A stretch of DNA of 64,000 nucleotides from Kosakonia sacchari (GTDB lineage: Bacteria; Pseudomonadota; Gammaproteobacteria; Enterobacterales; Enterobacteriaceae). The notes beneath the pieces are model-generated. The model saw nothing but the letters and a program-made list of their open reading frames with translations. It made no database searches and was not told the DNA's origin. Numbering within the stretch: position 1 is the stretch's first letter; each line of letters starts with the position of its first letter. Positions 20,365 to 30,782 of this stretch are shown one piece after another. The stretch spans positions 124,001 to 188,000 of the forward strand of contig FOAY01000004.1 of the NCBI GenBank assembly GCA_900109485.1. The letters are read 5' to 3'. A program made the translations under genes and the position numbers.

Positions 20365-21414
20365 ATGACACAACCTCAACCGGACCAGGCAGGTCTTCAT
20401 ATTCTGTTAAAACTGGCAGCACTGGTGGTGATCCTCGCCGGGATCCATGCCGCCGCTGACATTATTGTGCAACTGTTGCTGGCGCTCTTTTTCGCCATCG
20501 TCCTTAACCCACTGGTGAGCTGGTTTATTCGCCGCGGCCTGAAACGCCCGGTCGCCATTGTGATTGTGGTGCTGGTGATGCTGATTTTCCTCACCGCGCT
20601 GTTCGCGGTGCTTGCCGCATCGGTGAATGACTTTATGACCCTGCTGCCGAAATACAATCGCGAGTTCACGCGCAAATTTCTCCAGTTGCAGGATGCCATG
20701 CCCTTCCTCCGGCTGCATATGTCGCCAGAGCGCATACTGCAACGCATGGATTCCGAGCGGGTAATGACGTTCGCAACGTCCATGGCGACCCAGCTATCGA
20801 ATGCGATGGCCAGCATTGTGCTGCTGGTGATGACCGTGGTGTTTATGCTGTTTGAAGTACGCCACGTTCCCTACAAAATGCGTTTTGCCCTGACCAACCC
20901 GCAGGTGCATATTGCCGGGCTGCACCGCGCGTTAAAAGGCGTCTCTCACTATCTGGCGCTGAAAACGCTGCTCAGCATATGGACCGGTCTGATTGTCTGG
21001 CTGGGGCTGGTGTTACTGGATATTCAGTTTGCGTTAATGTGGGGCGTGCTGGCTTTTCTACTCAACTATGTACCCAATATCGGCTCGGTGCTCTCCGCGA
21101 TCCCCCCGATGATTCAGGCGTTGCTGTTCAATGGTACTTACGAATGCTTGCTGGTTGGCGCGCTGTTCCTGGTGGTGCATATGGTGATTGGCAACATTCT
21201 TGAACCGCGCATGATGGGCCACCGTCTCGGGATGTCCACGCTGGTGGTGTTCCTGTCATTGTTGATTTGGGGATGGCTGCTCGGCCCGATCGGTATGCTT
21301 CTGTCAGTACCGCTGACCAGCGTCTGTAAGATCTGGATGGAAACCACCGCCGGTGGCAGCAAGCTGGCGATTTTACTGGGGCCAGGCAGACCGAAAAGCC
21401 GCCTGCCCGGGTAA
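20365..21414 (+). CDS. yhhT: YhhT, AI-2E/PerM family membrane protein
   Basis: 349 residues, equal to E. coli YhhT. AI-2E transporter family (PF01594): N-terminal helices, a soluble insertion (about 70-150) and C-terminal helices containing the family segment NYVPNIGSVLSAIPP and GNILEPRMMGHRLGMS. Family members have been linked to autoinducer export and Na+/H+ antiport; the role of YhhT is not established. Its stop is 3 bp from the end of the convergent arnF. Confidence 0.93.
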   Translation: MTQPQPDQAGLHILLKLAALVVILAGIHAAADIIVQLLLALFFAIVLNPLVSWFIRRGLKRPVAIVIVVLVMLIFLTALFAVLAASVNDFMTLLPKYNREFTRKFLQLQDAMPFLRLHMSPERILQRMDSERVMTFATSMATQLSNAMASIVLLVMTVVFMLFEVRHVPYKMRFALTNPQVHIAGLHRALKGVSHYLALKTLLSIWTGLIVWLGLVLLDIQFALMWGVLAFLLNYVPNIGSVLSAIPPMIQALLFNGTYECLLVGALFLVVHMVIGNILEPRMMGHRLGMSTLVVFLSLLIWGWLLGPIGMLLSVPLTSVCKIWMETTAGGSKLAILLGPGRPKSRLPG

Positions 21415-21417
21415 AGG

Positions 21418-21804
21418 TTATTTGCCTGACCGCCCAGGCAGAAAAATAACCAGCACGCCAGCGACAATCAGCAGCACGCCAAGCCCGCCGCGCAGAGAGA
21501 AGGGCTCATGCCAGCCGGGCAACCAGATGGCGGCGGCCCACACCAGAATGTAACTCACGCTGAGCAGGGCATAAGCTTTGCTCAGCGGCAAACGGTGCAG
21601 CGCAAAATACCAGCATCCCATCGACGCCAGGTAGCCGAACAGCCCGGCAATCAGCGCCAGCGTTCCTTTCTGCGGCTGAAGCAGTACCGACACAAACTCC
21701 CACGAGAGGCTCACCGGCGGCAGTGAAATCATTGCGTAACGCAGCAATAACTGCGCGACGCTGACCAGAAGTACGCTCGCAAGCGCCCATACCATGCCCC
21801 TCAT
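21418..21804 (-). CDS. arnF: ArnF, undecaprenyl-phosphate-L-Ara4N flippase subunit
   Basis: 128 residues with four transmembrane helices, SMR/EamA-type. With ArnE it flips 4-amino-4-deoxy-L-arabinose-undecaprenyl phosphate to the periplasmic side of the inner membrane. Last gene of arnBCADTEF, overlapping arnE by 4 bp. Confidence 0.95.
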   Translation of the reverse strand: MRGMVWALASVLLVSVAQLLLRYAMISLPPVSLSWEFVSVLLQPQKGTLALIAGLFGYLASMGCWYFALHRLPLSKAYALLSVSYILVWAAAIWLPGWHEPFSLRGGLGVLLIVAGVLVIFLPGRSGK

Positions 21805-22139
21805 CGCGTACTCCCCAGCAGCACAATACCGGCAATGATCAACGCAACGCCCACCGCATGACGCGCGGAAACTCGCTCATGCCAGATAAACCGCGCGGCC
21901 AGCGTAACCCAGACAAAATTGAGGCTCAGCATCGGATACGCCACGCCGACCGGAATACGCTGGAGCACCAGCAGCCACAGCGCCATACCGGCGCCCAGCG
22001 ATGCCAGCGCCAGCCCCAGCCAGAGACCGAGATGCCTGCCGCGATGCCCCGGCGGCGCGGGGCGTGTCGCCTGTTTCTGGCACAGTTGCCCGACGCAGCT
22101 CAACAGGCTGGCGAGGAGGAGCCAGATCCAGCTTGTCAT
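21801..22139 (-). CDS. arnE: ArnE, undecaprenyl-phosphate-L-Ara4N flippase subunit
   Basis: 112 residues, four hydrophobic helices, EamA-like; [19 protein letters not shown]-type segment near the third helix is typical. Partner of ArnF. Overlaps arnT and arnF by 4 bp at each side, showing tight translational coupling at the operon end. Confidence 0.94.
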   Translation of the reverse strand: MTSWIWLLLASLLSCVGQLCQKQATRPAPPGHRGRHLGLWLGLALASLGAGMALWLLVLQRIPVGVAYPMLSLNFVWVTLAARFIWHERVSARHAVGVALIIAGIVLLGSTR

Positions 22140-23794
22140 TGCGGATAGTACTGAATAAAGACCATACGCCCCTGCACATAGACGTTATCAGGTTTCGGGA
22201 TCGGCAAACGGGTGAAATCATCCGGTTTAGACTGGTGCAATACCAGCGATATCACGCCTTGCTGACGGTGTTGTGCCAACCAGTCAGTAAAACCATCCTC
22301 ACTGACAAAGCGGCCCTGCCCGTCAGGATACGCCATCCCGTAGGTAAGCTCACCCTGCGTACCGAAGAGAATAATATCTTTGCGCTTCAGCTCCCACGCC
22401 AGACCGGCGGCAACCCCGACGTTATCGGCCAGCACATAGCGGCTGGGGGTCAGCGAGTCGTTGACGAAGTTAATTAAAAATTGCGGCTGTTTGGAATCCA
22501 TCACTTTGTCCGGGATAACAATGCCCACCAGCAGTGCAATCCCCAGCGGACACAGCGCGGCGTACGACCAGCGCTCGTGACTGGCGCGCAACGTAAACAG
22601 CCCGACCAGCAACCAGCAGAAAAAAGCAAATGCTGCCAGCGCCGCTTTATACACTTCGATCGGCATCCATACCGGGTGCTTCAAAAAGCCCCACGGCGAC
22701 ACCACCAGCGCGGCAACCGTACCGATCAAACCAAAAGCGATGTTGATCCAGGCGTTAATGCGCAGCGCCCGGCCATGTTCTTTGGCCACCGCTACCGCAT
22801 AGCGCGCCATCAGGATCGCAAGTGGTCCGAAACACGGCAGAATATAGGTCGGCAATTTCCCCTTCGCGATGCTGAAGAAAATCAGCGGCATTACCACCCA
22901 ACCCAGCAAATAGAAGGCTTCGCGCAGCCCCTCTTTACGCGCCAGCCAGCCCGTTTTCAGCGCGCCAGGCAACAGCGCGAGCCACGGCAGCGAACCGGCA
23001 ACCAGGAACGGAATGTAATACCAGAACGGCGCTTTATGCTGCGCGTCCTGCTGGGCAAAACGCTGAATATGCTCCACCCAGAAGAAGTAGCGCCAGAAAT
23101 CCGGCTCGCGGGCAGCAATCGCCAGCCCCCAGGGCAGCACAGTCACGACGCAGCAGATCACCGCCAGCCAGCCCCAGAGCAGCACCTCTTTCCAGCGTTT
23201 CTGCACAATCACCCACGGCAGCACGCCGATCACCGGCACCACCAGCGCGAGGAACCCTTTGGTCATCACCCCCATGCCGCAGGCAATGCCCAGCAGCACA
23301 TAGCCGCCAAACTTACCGCGCAGCGTGGTGGCCTGCGACGCAAGCCAGAAGCTGAACATCGCCAGCGTCATCCACAGCGTGATCATCGGGTCGAGCACCG
23401 CATAAGTGCCGATGCCATAAACCAAAAACGCCGTCAGGAATATCACGCCGGAAAGCACCGCAATCCGTTTGTCGCGCCACATCTTCCACGCCAGACCGCC
23501 AACCAGCAGCGCCGAAAGCGCAATCGAGAAGATGGCACCGGAACGAACCGCGAAGTTATTGTGACCAAACAGCCACTGACCAATATTGTTGATCCAGTAG
23601 CCGGCAATCGGTTTTTCGAAATAACGCAGGCCGAGGAAATGCGGCACTACCCAGTCGCCGCTGTGCAGCATCTCCCGGCTGATTTCCGCATAGCGGGTTT
23701 CATCGGGCTGCCAGAGCAAGCGATATTCAATGGGAACGAGATAGTAGAGGGCAAACAGCGCGAACAGCACCAGCGTAAAATAACGGGATTTCAT
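22136..23794 (-). CDS. arnT: ArnT, lipid A L-Ara4N transferase
   Basis: 552 residues from MKSRYFTLV (family about 550); an upstream ATG adds nine residues inside arnD and is unlikely. GT-C family (GT83) integral membrane enzyme: about 12 transmembrane helices followed by a periplasmic C-terminal domain (about 430-552). The first periplasmic loop has the conserved [13 protein letters not shown] segment. It moves L-Ara4N from undecaprenyl phosphate onto lipid A phosphates, lowering negative charge and giving polymyxin resistance. Overlaps arnD by 4 bp. Confidence 0.97.
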   Translation of the reverse strand: MKSRYFTLVLFALFALYYLVPIEYRLLWQPDETRYAEISREMLHSGDWVVPHFLGLRYFEKPIAGYWINNIGQWLFGHNNFAVRSGAIFSIALSALLVGGLAWKMWRDKRIAVLSGVIFLTAFLVYGIGTYAVLDPMITLWMTLAMFSFWLASQATTLRGKFGGYVLLGIACGMGVMTKGFLALVVPVIGVLPWVIVQKRWKEVLLWGWLAVICCVVTVLPWGLAIAAREPDFWRYFFWVEHIQRFAQQDAQHKAPFWYYIPFLVAGSLPWLALLPGALKTGWLARKEGLREAFYLLGWVVMPLIFFSIAKGKLPTYILPCFGPLAILMARYAVAVAKEHGRALRINAWINIAFGLIGTVAALVVSPWGFLKHPVWMPIEVYKAALAAFAFFCWLLVGLFTLRASHERWSYAALCPLGIALLVGIVIPDKVMDSKQPQFLINFVNDSLTPSRYVLADNVGVAAGLAWELKRKDIILFGTQGELTYGMAYPDGQGRFVSEDGFTDWLAQHRQQGVISLVLHQSKPDDFTRLPIPKPDNVYVQGRMVFIQYYPQ

Positions 23795-24693
23795 GACCCT
23801 GAACTCAACAGTTGTTGGCAACCCAGCCAGCCTTCCCGGCCGACCACTTCTCCGCGCACGACTTTGCCCACCGGCAACGTGGCTACATCATCCGGCAATA
23901 GCTGGCTCAACGGGCAAAAGACAATTTGCTCGCGGGTCGCCATTGCCAGTAATTCATCAAATCCATCCGCGCCGATGATCCCTTCCACTTCAGCATGAAT
24001 GGTATAAACCGGCGTCCCGTTATCACGATGGATACAGTCGAGAATATAGCGATTGTATTCAGCGGCGCTCACCGTGGTACCGACCACTTCATCCCATGTT
24101 GGCAACGTCACCGGGATCTGCGGAGCCGCACAGGTGTTGTCCGTCAGTTGCGGGCGAAACGGCTGCGTACCGCGACAATCGCTGTTATAGCGGAAGTCGA
24201 ACGCAGACTTCGCTTTCACCACCCGCTGATCGGCGCGCCAGCCTGCGACGGCCGAACAGGTCACCGAACGACCGATAATCACTTCCAGCGCCAGCAGGCC
24301 GCGTTCGATCTCTGCCTCTAAACGCTTTTGATCCCATACGCCGCTCCAGCGCTGCCAGCCGTGGTGATCCCAGGCGTGCAGCCCGACTTCATGGCCCTGC
24401 GCGGTCTGGCGAATAATTTCCGCATTCCCTTCGCCGATTAACCGTCCCGGCCAGGCCGTTCCGGCCAGCAGAATATCCCAGCCGTAGAGCGATGCCGCGC
24501 GCGAGCGCAGCATCTTCCACAGAAACTTCGGCTTAAGCAGGCGCCAGATATGGCGCCCCATGTTGTCCGGCCCGACGCTAAAGAAAAAGCTCGCCTGAAT
24601 ATGGTGCTTTTTTAACAGCTCCAGCAGGCGCGGTACGCCATCACGCGTGCCGCGAAAGGTATCGACATCAATACGTAAGCCGACATATTTCAT
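23791..24693 (-). CDS. arnD: ArnD, undecaprenyl-phosphate-L-Ara4FN deformylase
   Basis: 300-residue NodB-type polysaccharide deacetylase homologue. The metal-binding Asp appears in [11 protein letters not shown] (about 6-16) and the histidine motif in [15 protein letters not shown] (about 95-109). It removes the formyl group from Und-P-L-Ara4FN, driving the pathway forward. Sits between arnA (2-bp gap) and arnT (4-bp overlap). Confidence 0.96.
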   Translation of the reverse strand: MKYVGLRIDVDTFRGTRDGVPRLLELLKKHHIQASFFFSVGPDNMGRHIWRLLKPKFLWKMLRSRAASLYGWDILLAGTAWPGRLIGEGNAEIIRQTAQGHEVGLHAWDHHGWQRWSGVWDQKRLEAEIERGLLALEVIIGRSVTCSAVAGWRADQRVVKAKSAFDFRYNSDCRGTQPFRPQLTDNTCAAPQIPVTLPTWDEVVGTTVSAAEYNRYILDCIHRDNGTPVYTIHAEVEGIIGADGFDELLAMATREQIVFCPLSQLLPDDVATLPVGKVVRGEVVGREGWLGCQQLLSSGS

Positions 24694-24695
24694 GC

Positions 24696-26675
24696 TTATT
24701 TCTCATCCGTCAGTTCGACAGTGCGCAGGAAGAAATCCAGCGTCTCGTCAATGGTCTGGCGCATATCCACGGTCGGTTCCCAGTGCAGGCAGCGTTTAGC
24801 GTTACGGATGCTCGGTTTGCGGTGCTCCACATCCTGGTAACCTTTGCCGTAATAGGTGCTGCTTTCCACTTCGCGGAAACCGGCGAACGGTGGGAAACGA
24901 TCGCGCAGCGGGTGTTTCTCAAAGCTCGCCAGCAGCATTTCAGCCAACTCTTTGATGCTCGCTTCGTTATCCGGGTTACCGATGTTGATGATCTCGCCAT
25001 CGCAACGACCATCTTTGTTTTCGATAATGCGGAACAGCGCTTCGATACCGTCGCTGATATCGGTGAAGCAGCGTTTTTGTTTACCGCCTTCGATAAGCTT
25101 GATCGGCGAACCTTCCACCAGGTTGAGGATCAACTGGGTGATGGCGCGGGAGCTACCGATACGCGCCGCGTTCAGGTTATCCAGGCGCGGCCCCATCCAG
25201 TTAAACGGACGGAACAGAGTGAATTTCAGACCGTGCTTGTCGCCATATGCCCAGATCACGCGGTCGAGCAGTTGCTTCGATACCGAGTAAATCCAGCGCT
25301 GTTTGTTGATCGGGCCGACCACCAGGTTCGAATTGTCTTCGTCGAAATTCTTGTCGGTACACATGCCGTACACTTCGGACGTCGACGGGAAAATGATGCG
25401 TTTATTGTATTTCACGCAGTCACGGATGATTTTCAGGTTCTCTTCGAAATCCAGCTCGAACACGCGCAGCGGGTTGCGGGTGTATTCGATCGGCGTGGCG
25501 ATCGCCACCAGCGGCAGCACTACGTCGCATTTTTTGATGTGATACTCGATCCACTCGGAGTGAATGCTGATGTCGCCTTCGACGAAGTGGAAGCGCGGGC
25601 TGCCGAGGAAACGGCTGATCGCATCCGATCCGATATCCAGGCCGTAGATCTCGTAATTGTCGTCGCGCAGCAGACGCTCGGTCAGATGGTTACCGATAAA
25701 GCCGTTCACGCCCAGGATCAGCACGCGGGTACGGCGTTTTACCGCCACCACCGGTTTGCTGGTCAGCAATGCGCCAGCGACCAGCCCCAGCGACTGCGCC
25801 AGTTGCGCGCCCTGCATATAAACGCCGTTGTCGGCCTGGCCGGTCAAAATTTCCAGCGCGCCTTCGCCACAGGCGACAATCAGCGGCGCAACAGACAGCA
25901 CGGTGCCTGCGCGGGCCGGGCTGAGATCGGTACGTACGCGGGATTTCCAGACGATAAATTTATGGGTACCGGCAAAGCTGAAAGCGCCCGGCCACGGATC
26001 GGAAACGGCGCGCACCAGGTTTTGCAGCGTCTGCGCCGGTTTTTCCCAGTCAAGACGGCCATCTTCCGGCGTGCGGCGGCCAACATAGCTGGCTTTGCTC
26101 TCGTCCTGCGCGGTTTCGCTGAAGCGCTGCGCTTTGATGTCTGGCAGCACGCTGCTCAGCATCGCTTTTGCCGCCTCGGACAGCTTACGGTGCAGCGAGA
26201 GGGCTTCATCATTTTCCTCAATCGCCACGCGCTGCTGCGCGATAATCGCGCCCGCATCGGCCCGCGCGACCATGCGATGCAGGGTAACGCCGGTTTCCGT
26301 TTCACCATTGACCAGCACCCAGTTCAGCGGTGCGCGGCCACGATAAGCCGGCAGCAAGGAGCCATGCAGGTTGAACGCGCCAAGACGCGCGGTGTTGAGG
26401 ATGTTGTCGCACAGCAGGTTGCGGTAGTAGAACGAGAAGATCACATCCGCGTTGAGGTCGCGAATACGGTCCACCCACAGCGGGTGGTTAACATCCTCCG
26501 GCGCATAAACCGGAATGCCGCGCTCAGCGGCAATGCGCGCCACGGAGCCAAAAAAGTGGTTTTCATTCGCGTTGTCAGGGTGAGTAAAAATCGCTGCAAT
26601 CTCAAATCCGGCATCCAGTAACGCCTGTGTACCAACACATCCCATATCATGGTAAGCAAAAACTACGGCTTTCAT
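24696..26675 (-). CDS. arnA: ArnA, bifunctional UDP-L-Ara4N formyltransferase / UDP-GlcA C4-decarboxylase
   Basis: 659 residues. N-terminal transformylase domain (about 1-300) with the catalytic Asn-His segment [16 protein letters not shown] near residue 101. C-terminal extended SDR decarboxylase domain (about 315-659) with the NAD-binding [10 protein letters not shown] and catalytic [10 protein letters not shown] (Tyr-x-x-x-Lys). It oxidatively decarboxylates UDP-glucuronate and formylates UDP-L-Ara4N. Its start overlaps the arnC stop by 4 bp. Confidence 0.98.
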   Translation of the reverse strand: MKAVVFAYHDMGCVGTQALLDAGFEIAAIFTHPDNANENHFFGSVARIAAERGIPVYAPEDVNHPLWVDRIRDLNADVIFSFYYRNLLCDNILNTARLGAFNLHGSLLPAYRGRAPLNWVLVNGETETGVTLHRMVARADAGAIIAQQRVAIEENDEALSLHRKLSEAAKAMLSSVLPDIKAQRFSETAQDESKASYVGRRTPEDGRLDWEKPAQTLQNLVRAVSDPWPGAFSFAGTHKFIVWKSRVRTDLSPARAGTVLSVAPLIVACGEGALEILTGQADNGVYMQGAQLAQSLGLVAGALLTSKPVVAVKRRTRVLILGVNGFIGNHLTERLLRDDNYEIYGLDIGSDAISRFLGSPRFHFVEGDISIHSEWIEYHIKKCDVVLPLVAIATPIEYTRNPLRVFELDFEENLKIIRDCVKYNKRIIFPSTSEVYGMCTDKNFDEDNSNLVVGPINKQRWIYSVSKQLLDRVIWAYGDKHGLKFTLFRPFNWMGPRLDNLNAARIGSSRAITQLILNLVEGSPIKLIEGGKQKRCFTDISDGIEALFRIIENKDGRCDGEIINIGNPDNEASIKELAEMLLASFEKHPLRDRFPPFAGFREVESSTYYGKGYQDVEHRKPSIRNAKRCLHWEPTVDMRQTIDETLDFFLRTVELTDEK

Positions 26676-27655
26676 TGTTTTTTTTCCTCTTGCGAATCAT
26701 CAGATTCTTGACGGACGACACGTTGAATAAAGTAGCGAGGACGGGCGCGCACATCGTTGTAGATGCGGCCGATATACTCCCCAAGCAGCCCCATGCCGAT
26801 AAACTGCGCGCCGATAAAGGTGAACAGGATGGCGAAGAGCATAAACACCCCTTCCCCCGCCCACTGCGGGCCAAATGCCAGACGCAGCACCACCAGCAGT
26901 ACCGCCAGCGAGAAGCCCGCCAGGGCAATCACGCTGCCGAAGACGCTCAGCAAGCGCAGCGGCGTGGTGGTCAGGCAGGTCACCAGGTCGTACATCAGAT
27001 TGATCAGCCGCATAAAGCTGTATTTCGAATCACCGAATTCACGTTCGGCGTGCTGCACCGGGATCTCAACCGCCCGGCGGGCAAAGGTGTTGGCGAGGAT
27101 CGGGATAAAGGTGCTGCGCTCGTGGCAGTGCAACATGGCATCGACAATATGGCGGCGGTAAGCGCGCAGCATGCAGCCGTAGTCGCCCATCGCTTTACCG
27201 GTGGTGCGCTGGATCAGGCGGTTGATGGTGCGTGACGCCATTTTGCGGAACAGGCTGTCCTGGCGGTGCTGGCGCACGGTGCCGACCACGTCATAACCTT
27301 CATTGGCTTTCGCCACCAGACGCGGGATCTCTTCCGGCGGGTTTTGCAGATCGGCATCCAGCGTGATGATCAGATCGCCGGTGACATGGCTGAAACCGGC
27401 CATGATTGCCGAGTGCTGGCCATAGTTGCGGTTCAGCAACACGGCAACAATATGGCTGCCTGGCTCCTCTGCCGCGGCGGTTAACATCTGCGCGGAGTCG
27501 TCGCTACTGCCGTCATCGACCAGCAGAATTTCGTAATCAATGCCGAGCAGATCGCAGCTCGCCGTGGTGCGGCGAATCAGTTCCGGCAGGCTCTCTTGCT
27601 CGTTGTAAACCGGGATAACCACGGAAACTTTTTCGACAAGCGGTAAGGTAAACAT
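26672..27655 (-). CDS. arnC: ArnC, Und-P 4-deoxy-4-formamido-L-arabinose transferase
   Basis: 327 residues from [13 protein letters not shown] (E. coli 322); a longer in-frame start lies inside arnB. GT2 glycosyltransferase domain (about 8-170) with [16 protein letters not shown] and the DxD-type motif [10 protein letters not shown], then two C-terminal transmembrane helices (about 235-300). It transfers L-Ara4FN from UDP to undecaprenyl phosphate. Starts 1 bp after arnB. Confidence 0.96.
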   Translation of the reverse strand: MFTLPLVEKVSVVIPVYNEQESLPELIRRTTASCDLLGIDYEILLVDDGSSDDSAQMLTAAAEEPGSHIVAVLLNRNYGQHSAIMAGFSHVTGDLIITLDADLQNPPEEIPRLVAKANEGYDVVGTVRQHRQDSLFRKMASRTINRLIQRTTGKAMGDYGCMLRAYRRHIVDAMLHCHERSTFIPILANTFARRAVEIPVQHAEREFGDSKYSFMRLINLMYDLVTCLTTTPLRLLSVFGSVIALAGFSLAVLLVVLRLAFGPQWAGEGVFMLFAILFTFIGAQFIGMGLLGEYIGRIYNDVRARPRYFIQRVVRQESDDSQEEKKQ

Positions 27656-27656
27656 A

Positions 27657-28793
27657 TCAGCGCCCTGCAATGTTTTTGAGCGCATCAATGACGCGGGTTG
27701 AGTCGTCATGGGTCATGTCCGGGAAAAGCGGCAGGGAACAGATACGTGCGCTGTTCCACTCCGTATTAGGTAAAACAATCGGGAAGCGTTCGCGGTAGTA
27801 CTTCTGCGTATGTGCCGCGCGAAAATGCAGGCCAGTGCCAATGCCCTGCGCTTTCAGGGTTTCCATCAGTGCGTCGCGGGAGATACCGCAACGTTGTTCG
27901 TCAACGCGAATAATAAACAGATGCCAGGCGTGCTGATGCGGCCATGACGGCAGCGCCAGCGGCTGGAACGGGGTATCCGCCAGTTCCAGCAAATAACGTT
28001 GAGCAATCTCCTGGCGACGGGCATTGGCTGCGGGCAACTTGCCAAGCTGCACCAGCGCAATCGCGGCATTAATATCGGCCAGGTTGTATTTAAAGCCAGG
28101 GGAGATCACTTCCGCCTGCGGCGCGCGGCCGTGGGTCTGCCGATCGTAGGCATCCACGCCAAGCCCGTGGAATTTCAGGCTGCGAATACGGTTGGCCAGT
28201 TGTTCGTCGTCCGTCACCACTAACCCGCCTTCAGCGGAAGTCATGTTTTTAATGGCGTGGAAGGAAAAAATCGCCGTACCGCGCGAACCCACATGCTGGC
28301 CTTTGTAGTACGTTCCGGCTGCGTGCGCCGCATCTTCAATCACCGGAATACCGTGCTTCTCGCCAATAGCGCGAATGGCATCAATATCAGCAGGCGCGCC
28401 CGCATAATGGACAGGAATAATGGCCTTGGTTCGTGGCGTAATCGCCGCTTCAACCGCTTCAGGGGTGACCATCAGCGTATCGCGATCGACATCGATCATC
28501 ACCGGGGTCGCGCCGAGCAGGACGATCATGTTGAGAGTGGAAACCCAGGTCATCGACGGGGTGATCACTTCATCACCCGCACCAATCCCCAGCGCCATCA
28601 GCGTGACGTGCATTCCGCCTGTTGCAGAACTCACCGCAATCGCATGGCGGTTACCGGTCAGCGTGCAAAAAGCCTCTTCGAGCGCCTGGTTTTTCGGGCC
28701 TGTCGTGATCCAGCCGGAAGAGAGCACTTGCTGAATGGCTGCGAACTCTTCATCTCCCATTGACGGGCGCGAGAACGGTAAAAAATCACTCAT
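27657..28793 (-). CDS. arnB: ArnB, UDP-Ara4O aminotransferase
   Basis: 378 residues from the second of two adjacent ATGs, giving the family N-terminus [10 protein letters not shown]. DegT/DnrJ/EryC1-family PLP aminotransferase: the Schiff-base lysine is in [16 protein letters not shown], and the substrate phosphate-binding SSATGGMH lies near residue 55. It aminates UDP-4-keto-L-arabinose using glutamate. First gene of arnBCADTEF. In relatives this operon answers to PmrAB and PhoPQ; I could not assign a convincing PmrA or PhoP box upstream. Confidence 0.97.
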   Translation of the reverse strand: MSDFLPFSRPSMGDEEFAAIQQVLSSGWITTGPKNQALEEAFCTLTGNRHAIAVSSATGGMHVTLMALGIGAGDEVITPSMTWVSTLNMIVLLGATPVMIDVDRDTLMVTPEAVEAAITPRTKAIIPVHYAGAPADIDAIRAIGEKHGIPVIEDAAHAAGTYYKGQHVGSRGTAIFSFHAIKNMTSAEGGLVVTDDEQLANRIRSLKFHGLGVDAYDRQTHGRAPQAEVISPGFKYNLADINAAIALVQLGKLPAANARRQEIAQRYLLELADTPFQPLALPSWPHQHAWHLFIIRVDEQRCGISRDALMETLKAQGIGTGLHFRAAHTQKYYRERFPIVLPNTEWNSARICSLPLFPDMTHDDSTRVIDALKNIAGR

Positions 28794-28796
28794 CAT

Positions 28797-29220
28797 TTTT
28801 CCTTGGCGTCAAAGACGCATAAACAGACCGCCACAAAGACACTTTGCGGCTAGTGAGTAAAATGGCGGATGAATGTTAAACCACAATATAATGACTGCAT
28901 TTTTTATGCATTAATCATCATTCACAGTTGGTCAGTAGATGTTACCAAAGGAATATTAGGACAAGATTAAGAAATCTGAGAAGTGACAAATTTAACAATT
29001 ATAAAAAATATTTACTTTACAAGGTGTTAAATTGCCAGGAAGGGAAATTAAGCTGTGATGATTGTCAAAAAAATGAAACAATTAACGCCTCTGTGTTGTA
29101 TACAAAGGCGTTTTCTTTGTTATTTAAACGGCACATCAACAAAAGCGGAAAAAATTAATATTGTTATGCAATTAATTATTTCTATCGTTACTGTTTAAAT
29201 ATATTTTCCTGAATAAGAAA
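28797..29220. promoter_or_regulatory. AT-rich intergenic region upstream of arnB
   Basis: A 424-bp stretch between the arnB start and the padC stop, far richer in A and T than its neighbours. It must contain the arn promoter on the minus strand; GTCATTATATTGTGG (minus, about 28900-28880) has a -10-like TATATT. The right half holds the hairpin at 29084-29116. A 76-codon plus-strand frame here (28928-29158) has no coding character and runs through the hairpin, so I do not call it a gene. Confidence 0.5.
29084..29116. terminator. Hairpin between padC and the arn promoter
   Basis: AACGCCT (29084-29090) pairs with AGGCGTT (29106-29112), with an internal TTGTATACAA palindrome extending the structure. 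A TTTTCTTT run follows on the plus strand, and on the minus strand an AT-rich tail with seven T comes about 12 nt after the stem. It most likely ends padC transcription (minus strand, about 105 nt past the stop), but its best U-run is on the other strand, where no gene is evident. Confidence 0.55.
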
Positions 29221-29727
29221 TCAGGACAAATCCTGCGGAAAATTAGCCGGTAATTCGCTGGCGGCGCAGTCAATCACGCTATTGTTATTCGCGCCGCAAT
29301 CGCGCACAAACGTAATGGTGGCGAATTCATCGATCACTTCGGTCGGATAAGCCGGGCCCGCCGCGCGGTAAGACTCCATCAGCGGAATGTGATCGTTCTG
29401 GAAGCAGACGGTTTTTTCCGGGTTGTTGATCACCCAGCGCGGGAAGAAGATGGTGCCGTGGAACAGGCGATCGCCGAGGTTCACAATCAGGCTGACATCG
29501 GTGCCGGTCGGTTCAGTCCAGGAAATTTTATAAATACTTTCCCCCACGCGAACGATATACGCATGCTGGTTTTTCACCCAACGGTTCGCCACGATGCCGC
29601 TATGAATACGGTAATCAAGGGTTTCGCCGTTTTTCACGTAGATCTCGTAATTCCAGCCATTATCGTAGGTATAAACCAGATGTTTGCCGATAAAACCGCT
29701 CAAATCATGTTTATCAAAGGTGCTCAT
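29221..29727 (-). CDS. padC: Phenolic acid decarboxylase
   Basis: 168 residues, the full family length. Decarboxylates ferulic, p-coumaric and caffeic acids to 4-vinyl phenols, a detoxification of plant cell-wall acids in the cytoplasm. Active-site residues of the family are in register: Tyr19 and Tyr21 (LVYTYDNGW), Arg49 (VANRW) and Glu72 (SWTEPTGTD). Divergent from a LysR-type regulator gene, separated by about 100 bp, the usual Gram-negative arrangement. Suggests contact with plant material. Confidence 0.95.
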   Translation of the reverse strand: MSTFDKHDLSGFIGKHLVYTYDNGWNYEIYVKNGETLDYRIHSGIVANRWVKNQHAYIVRVGESIYKISWTEPTGTDVSLIVNLGDRLFHGTIFFPRWVINNPEKTVCFQNDHIPLMESYRAAGPAYPTEVIDEFATITFVRDCGANNNSVIDCAASELPANFPQDLS

Positions 29728-29825
29728 TTTTCATCTCCTCTGTTCGATAAGGTGATCCTACGCGCGTAAAAATCCAATGAATAACGCTATATTTGCATCA
29801 AATTCATTCAATTTTTAGATGAGTC

Positions 29826-30683
29826 ATGCACAAGACCACGCTGGAACAATGGACGCTGCTGCAAAAAGTGGTGGAGCTGGGCAGCTTTGCCAAAGCCGCC
29901 GACGAAACGCACCGCAGCCAGTCATCCGTGAGCTACAACCTGGCGCTATTGCAGGAAAGGCTGGGCGTTGCCTTGCTGGTACAAGAAGGGCGTCGCGCGG
30001 TGCTGACACCCGCGGGCGAACTGCTGCTAAACCAGGTGAAACCGCTGCTCAAAGCCTTCGACTGGGTCGAAACCCGCGCGGCAACGCTGCGTAACGGCAT
30101 GCGCACCCGGCTGGATCTGGTGGTGGATAACATCTTTCCCCGCGCGCGCCTGTTCGCCATCCTGCGCCAGTTCCAGCAGCGCTACCCGCAAACCCAGGTA
30201 CGGTTGACCGAGGTGCTGGAAAACGCCTCCAACGAGCTGCCGGTGTATGCGCAGGCGGATGTGATGGTGCTGACCCGCCGCCAGGACACCACCGGGCGCG
30301 GCGAATGGCTGATGAATATCGATTTTGTCGCCGTCGCGCACCGCGATCACCCGCTGGGCGCGGCGCAACAGGTGAGCGAAGAGATGCTGGCCGAGTGGCC
30401 GTTAATCCGCATTGCCGAGAGCGATGCCCGGCAAAACCAGAGCGCGCAGGAGTCGTGGACTTTTTCCACCATCGATGCGGCGATAGAAGCGGTGCAGTAT
30501 CAGGTCGGCTATGGCTGGCTACCGGAAGAGCGCATTCAGCCCTTGCTGACAAACGGCGTGCTGAAAATACTGCCACTCAGCCACGGCGCACGACGCGCCA
30601 CGCCGCTGCATCTGATCGTCAAAAAAGACCTCGCGCCGCTGGATGAACAGGTCGAGATGCTGTTGCAGTTGTTCAAGGGGTAG
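29826..30683 (+). CDS. LysR-type regulator, probably of padC
   Basis: 285 residues. N-terminal winged HTH (about 1-60): VELGSFAKAADETHRSQSSVSYNLALLQERLGV, then a LysR substrate-binding domain (about 90-285). Divergent from padC, so it is probably the phenolic-acid-responsive activator or repressor of that gene; this is inference from position. It is followed by a gap of about 100 bp and a separate transporter operon. Confidence 0.88.
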   Translation: MHKTTLEQWTLLQKVVELGSFAKAADETHRSQSSVSYNLALLQERLGVALLVQEGRRAVLTPAGELLLNQVKPLLKAFDWVETRAATLRNGMRTRLDLVVDNIFPRARLFAILRQFQQRYPQTQVRLTEVLENASNELPVYAQADVMVLTRRQDTTGRGEWLMNIDFVAVAHRDHPLGAAQQVSEEMLAEWPLIRIAESDARQNQSAQESWTFSTIDAAIEAVQYQVGYGWLPEERIQPLLTNGVLKILPLSHGARRATPLHLIVKKDLAPLDEQVEMLLQLFKG

Positions 30684-30782
30684 CCCCTACCCCTGAATTT
30701 CTTCATCGCGTCGTTTACAGACATGGTCGCTATATAATCTAATACATATCGTAAAATTCTTATTCCAGACAGAGCGATAACC

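Noticed and set aside
24783-26621. 612-codon plus-strand open frame opposite arnA
   Set aside because: It is the antisense shadow of a GC-rich, highly conserved gene; the translation is rich in Arg, His and Gln with no family resemblance. The same applies to long frames opposite arnT (22481-23998), vgrG (62005-63840), rhs (58622-59767) and the molybdoenzyme gene.
28800-28990. PmrA or PhoP box for arnB
   Set aside because: A single CTTAAT half-site and a GGTTTA half-site occur on the minus strand, but neither has a second half at the required spacing. A matrix scan is needed before claiming either.
28928-29158. 76-codon plus-strand open frame in the arnB-padC gap
   Set aside because: No convincing ribosome binding site, basic and Asn-rich composition typical of random AT-rich DNA, and it runs straight through the hairpin at 29084-29116.
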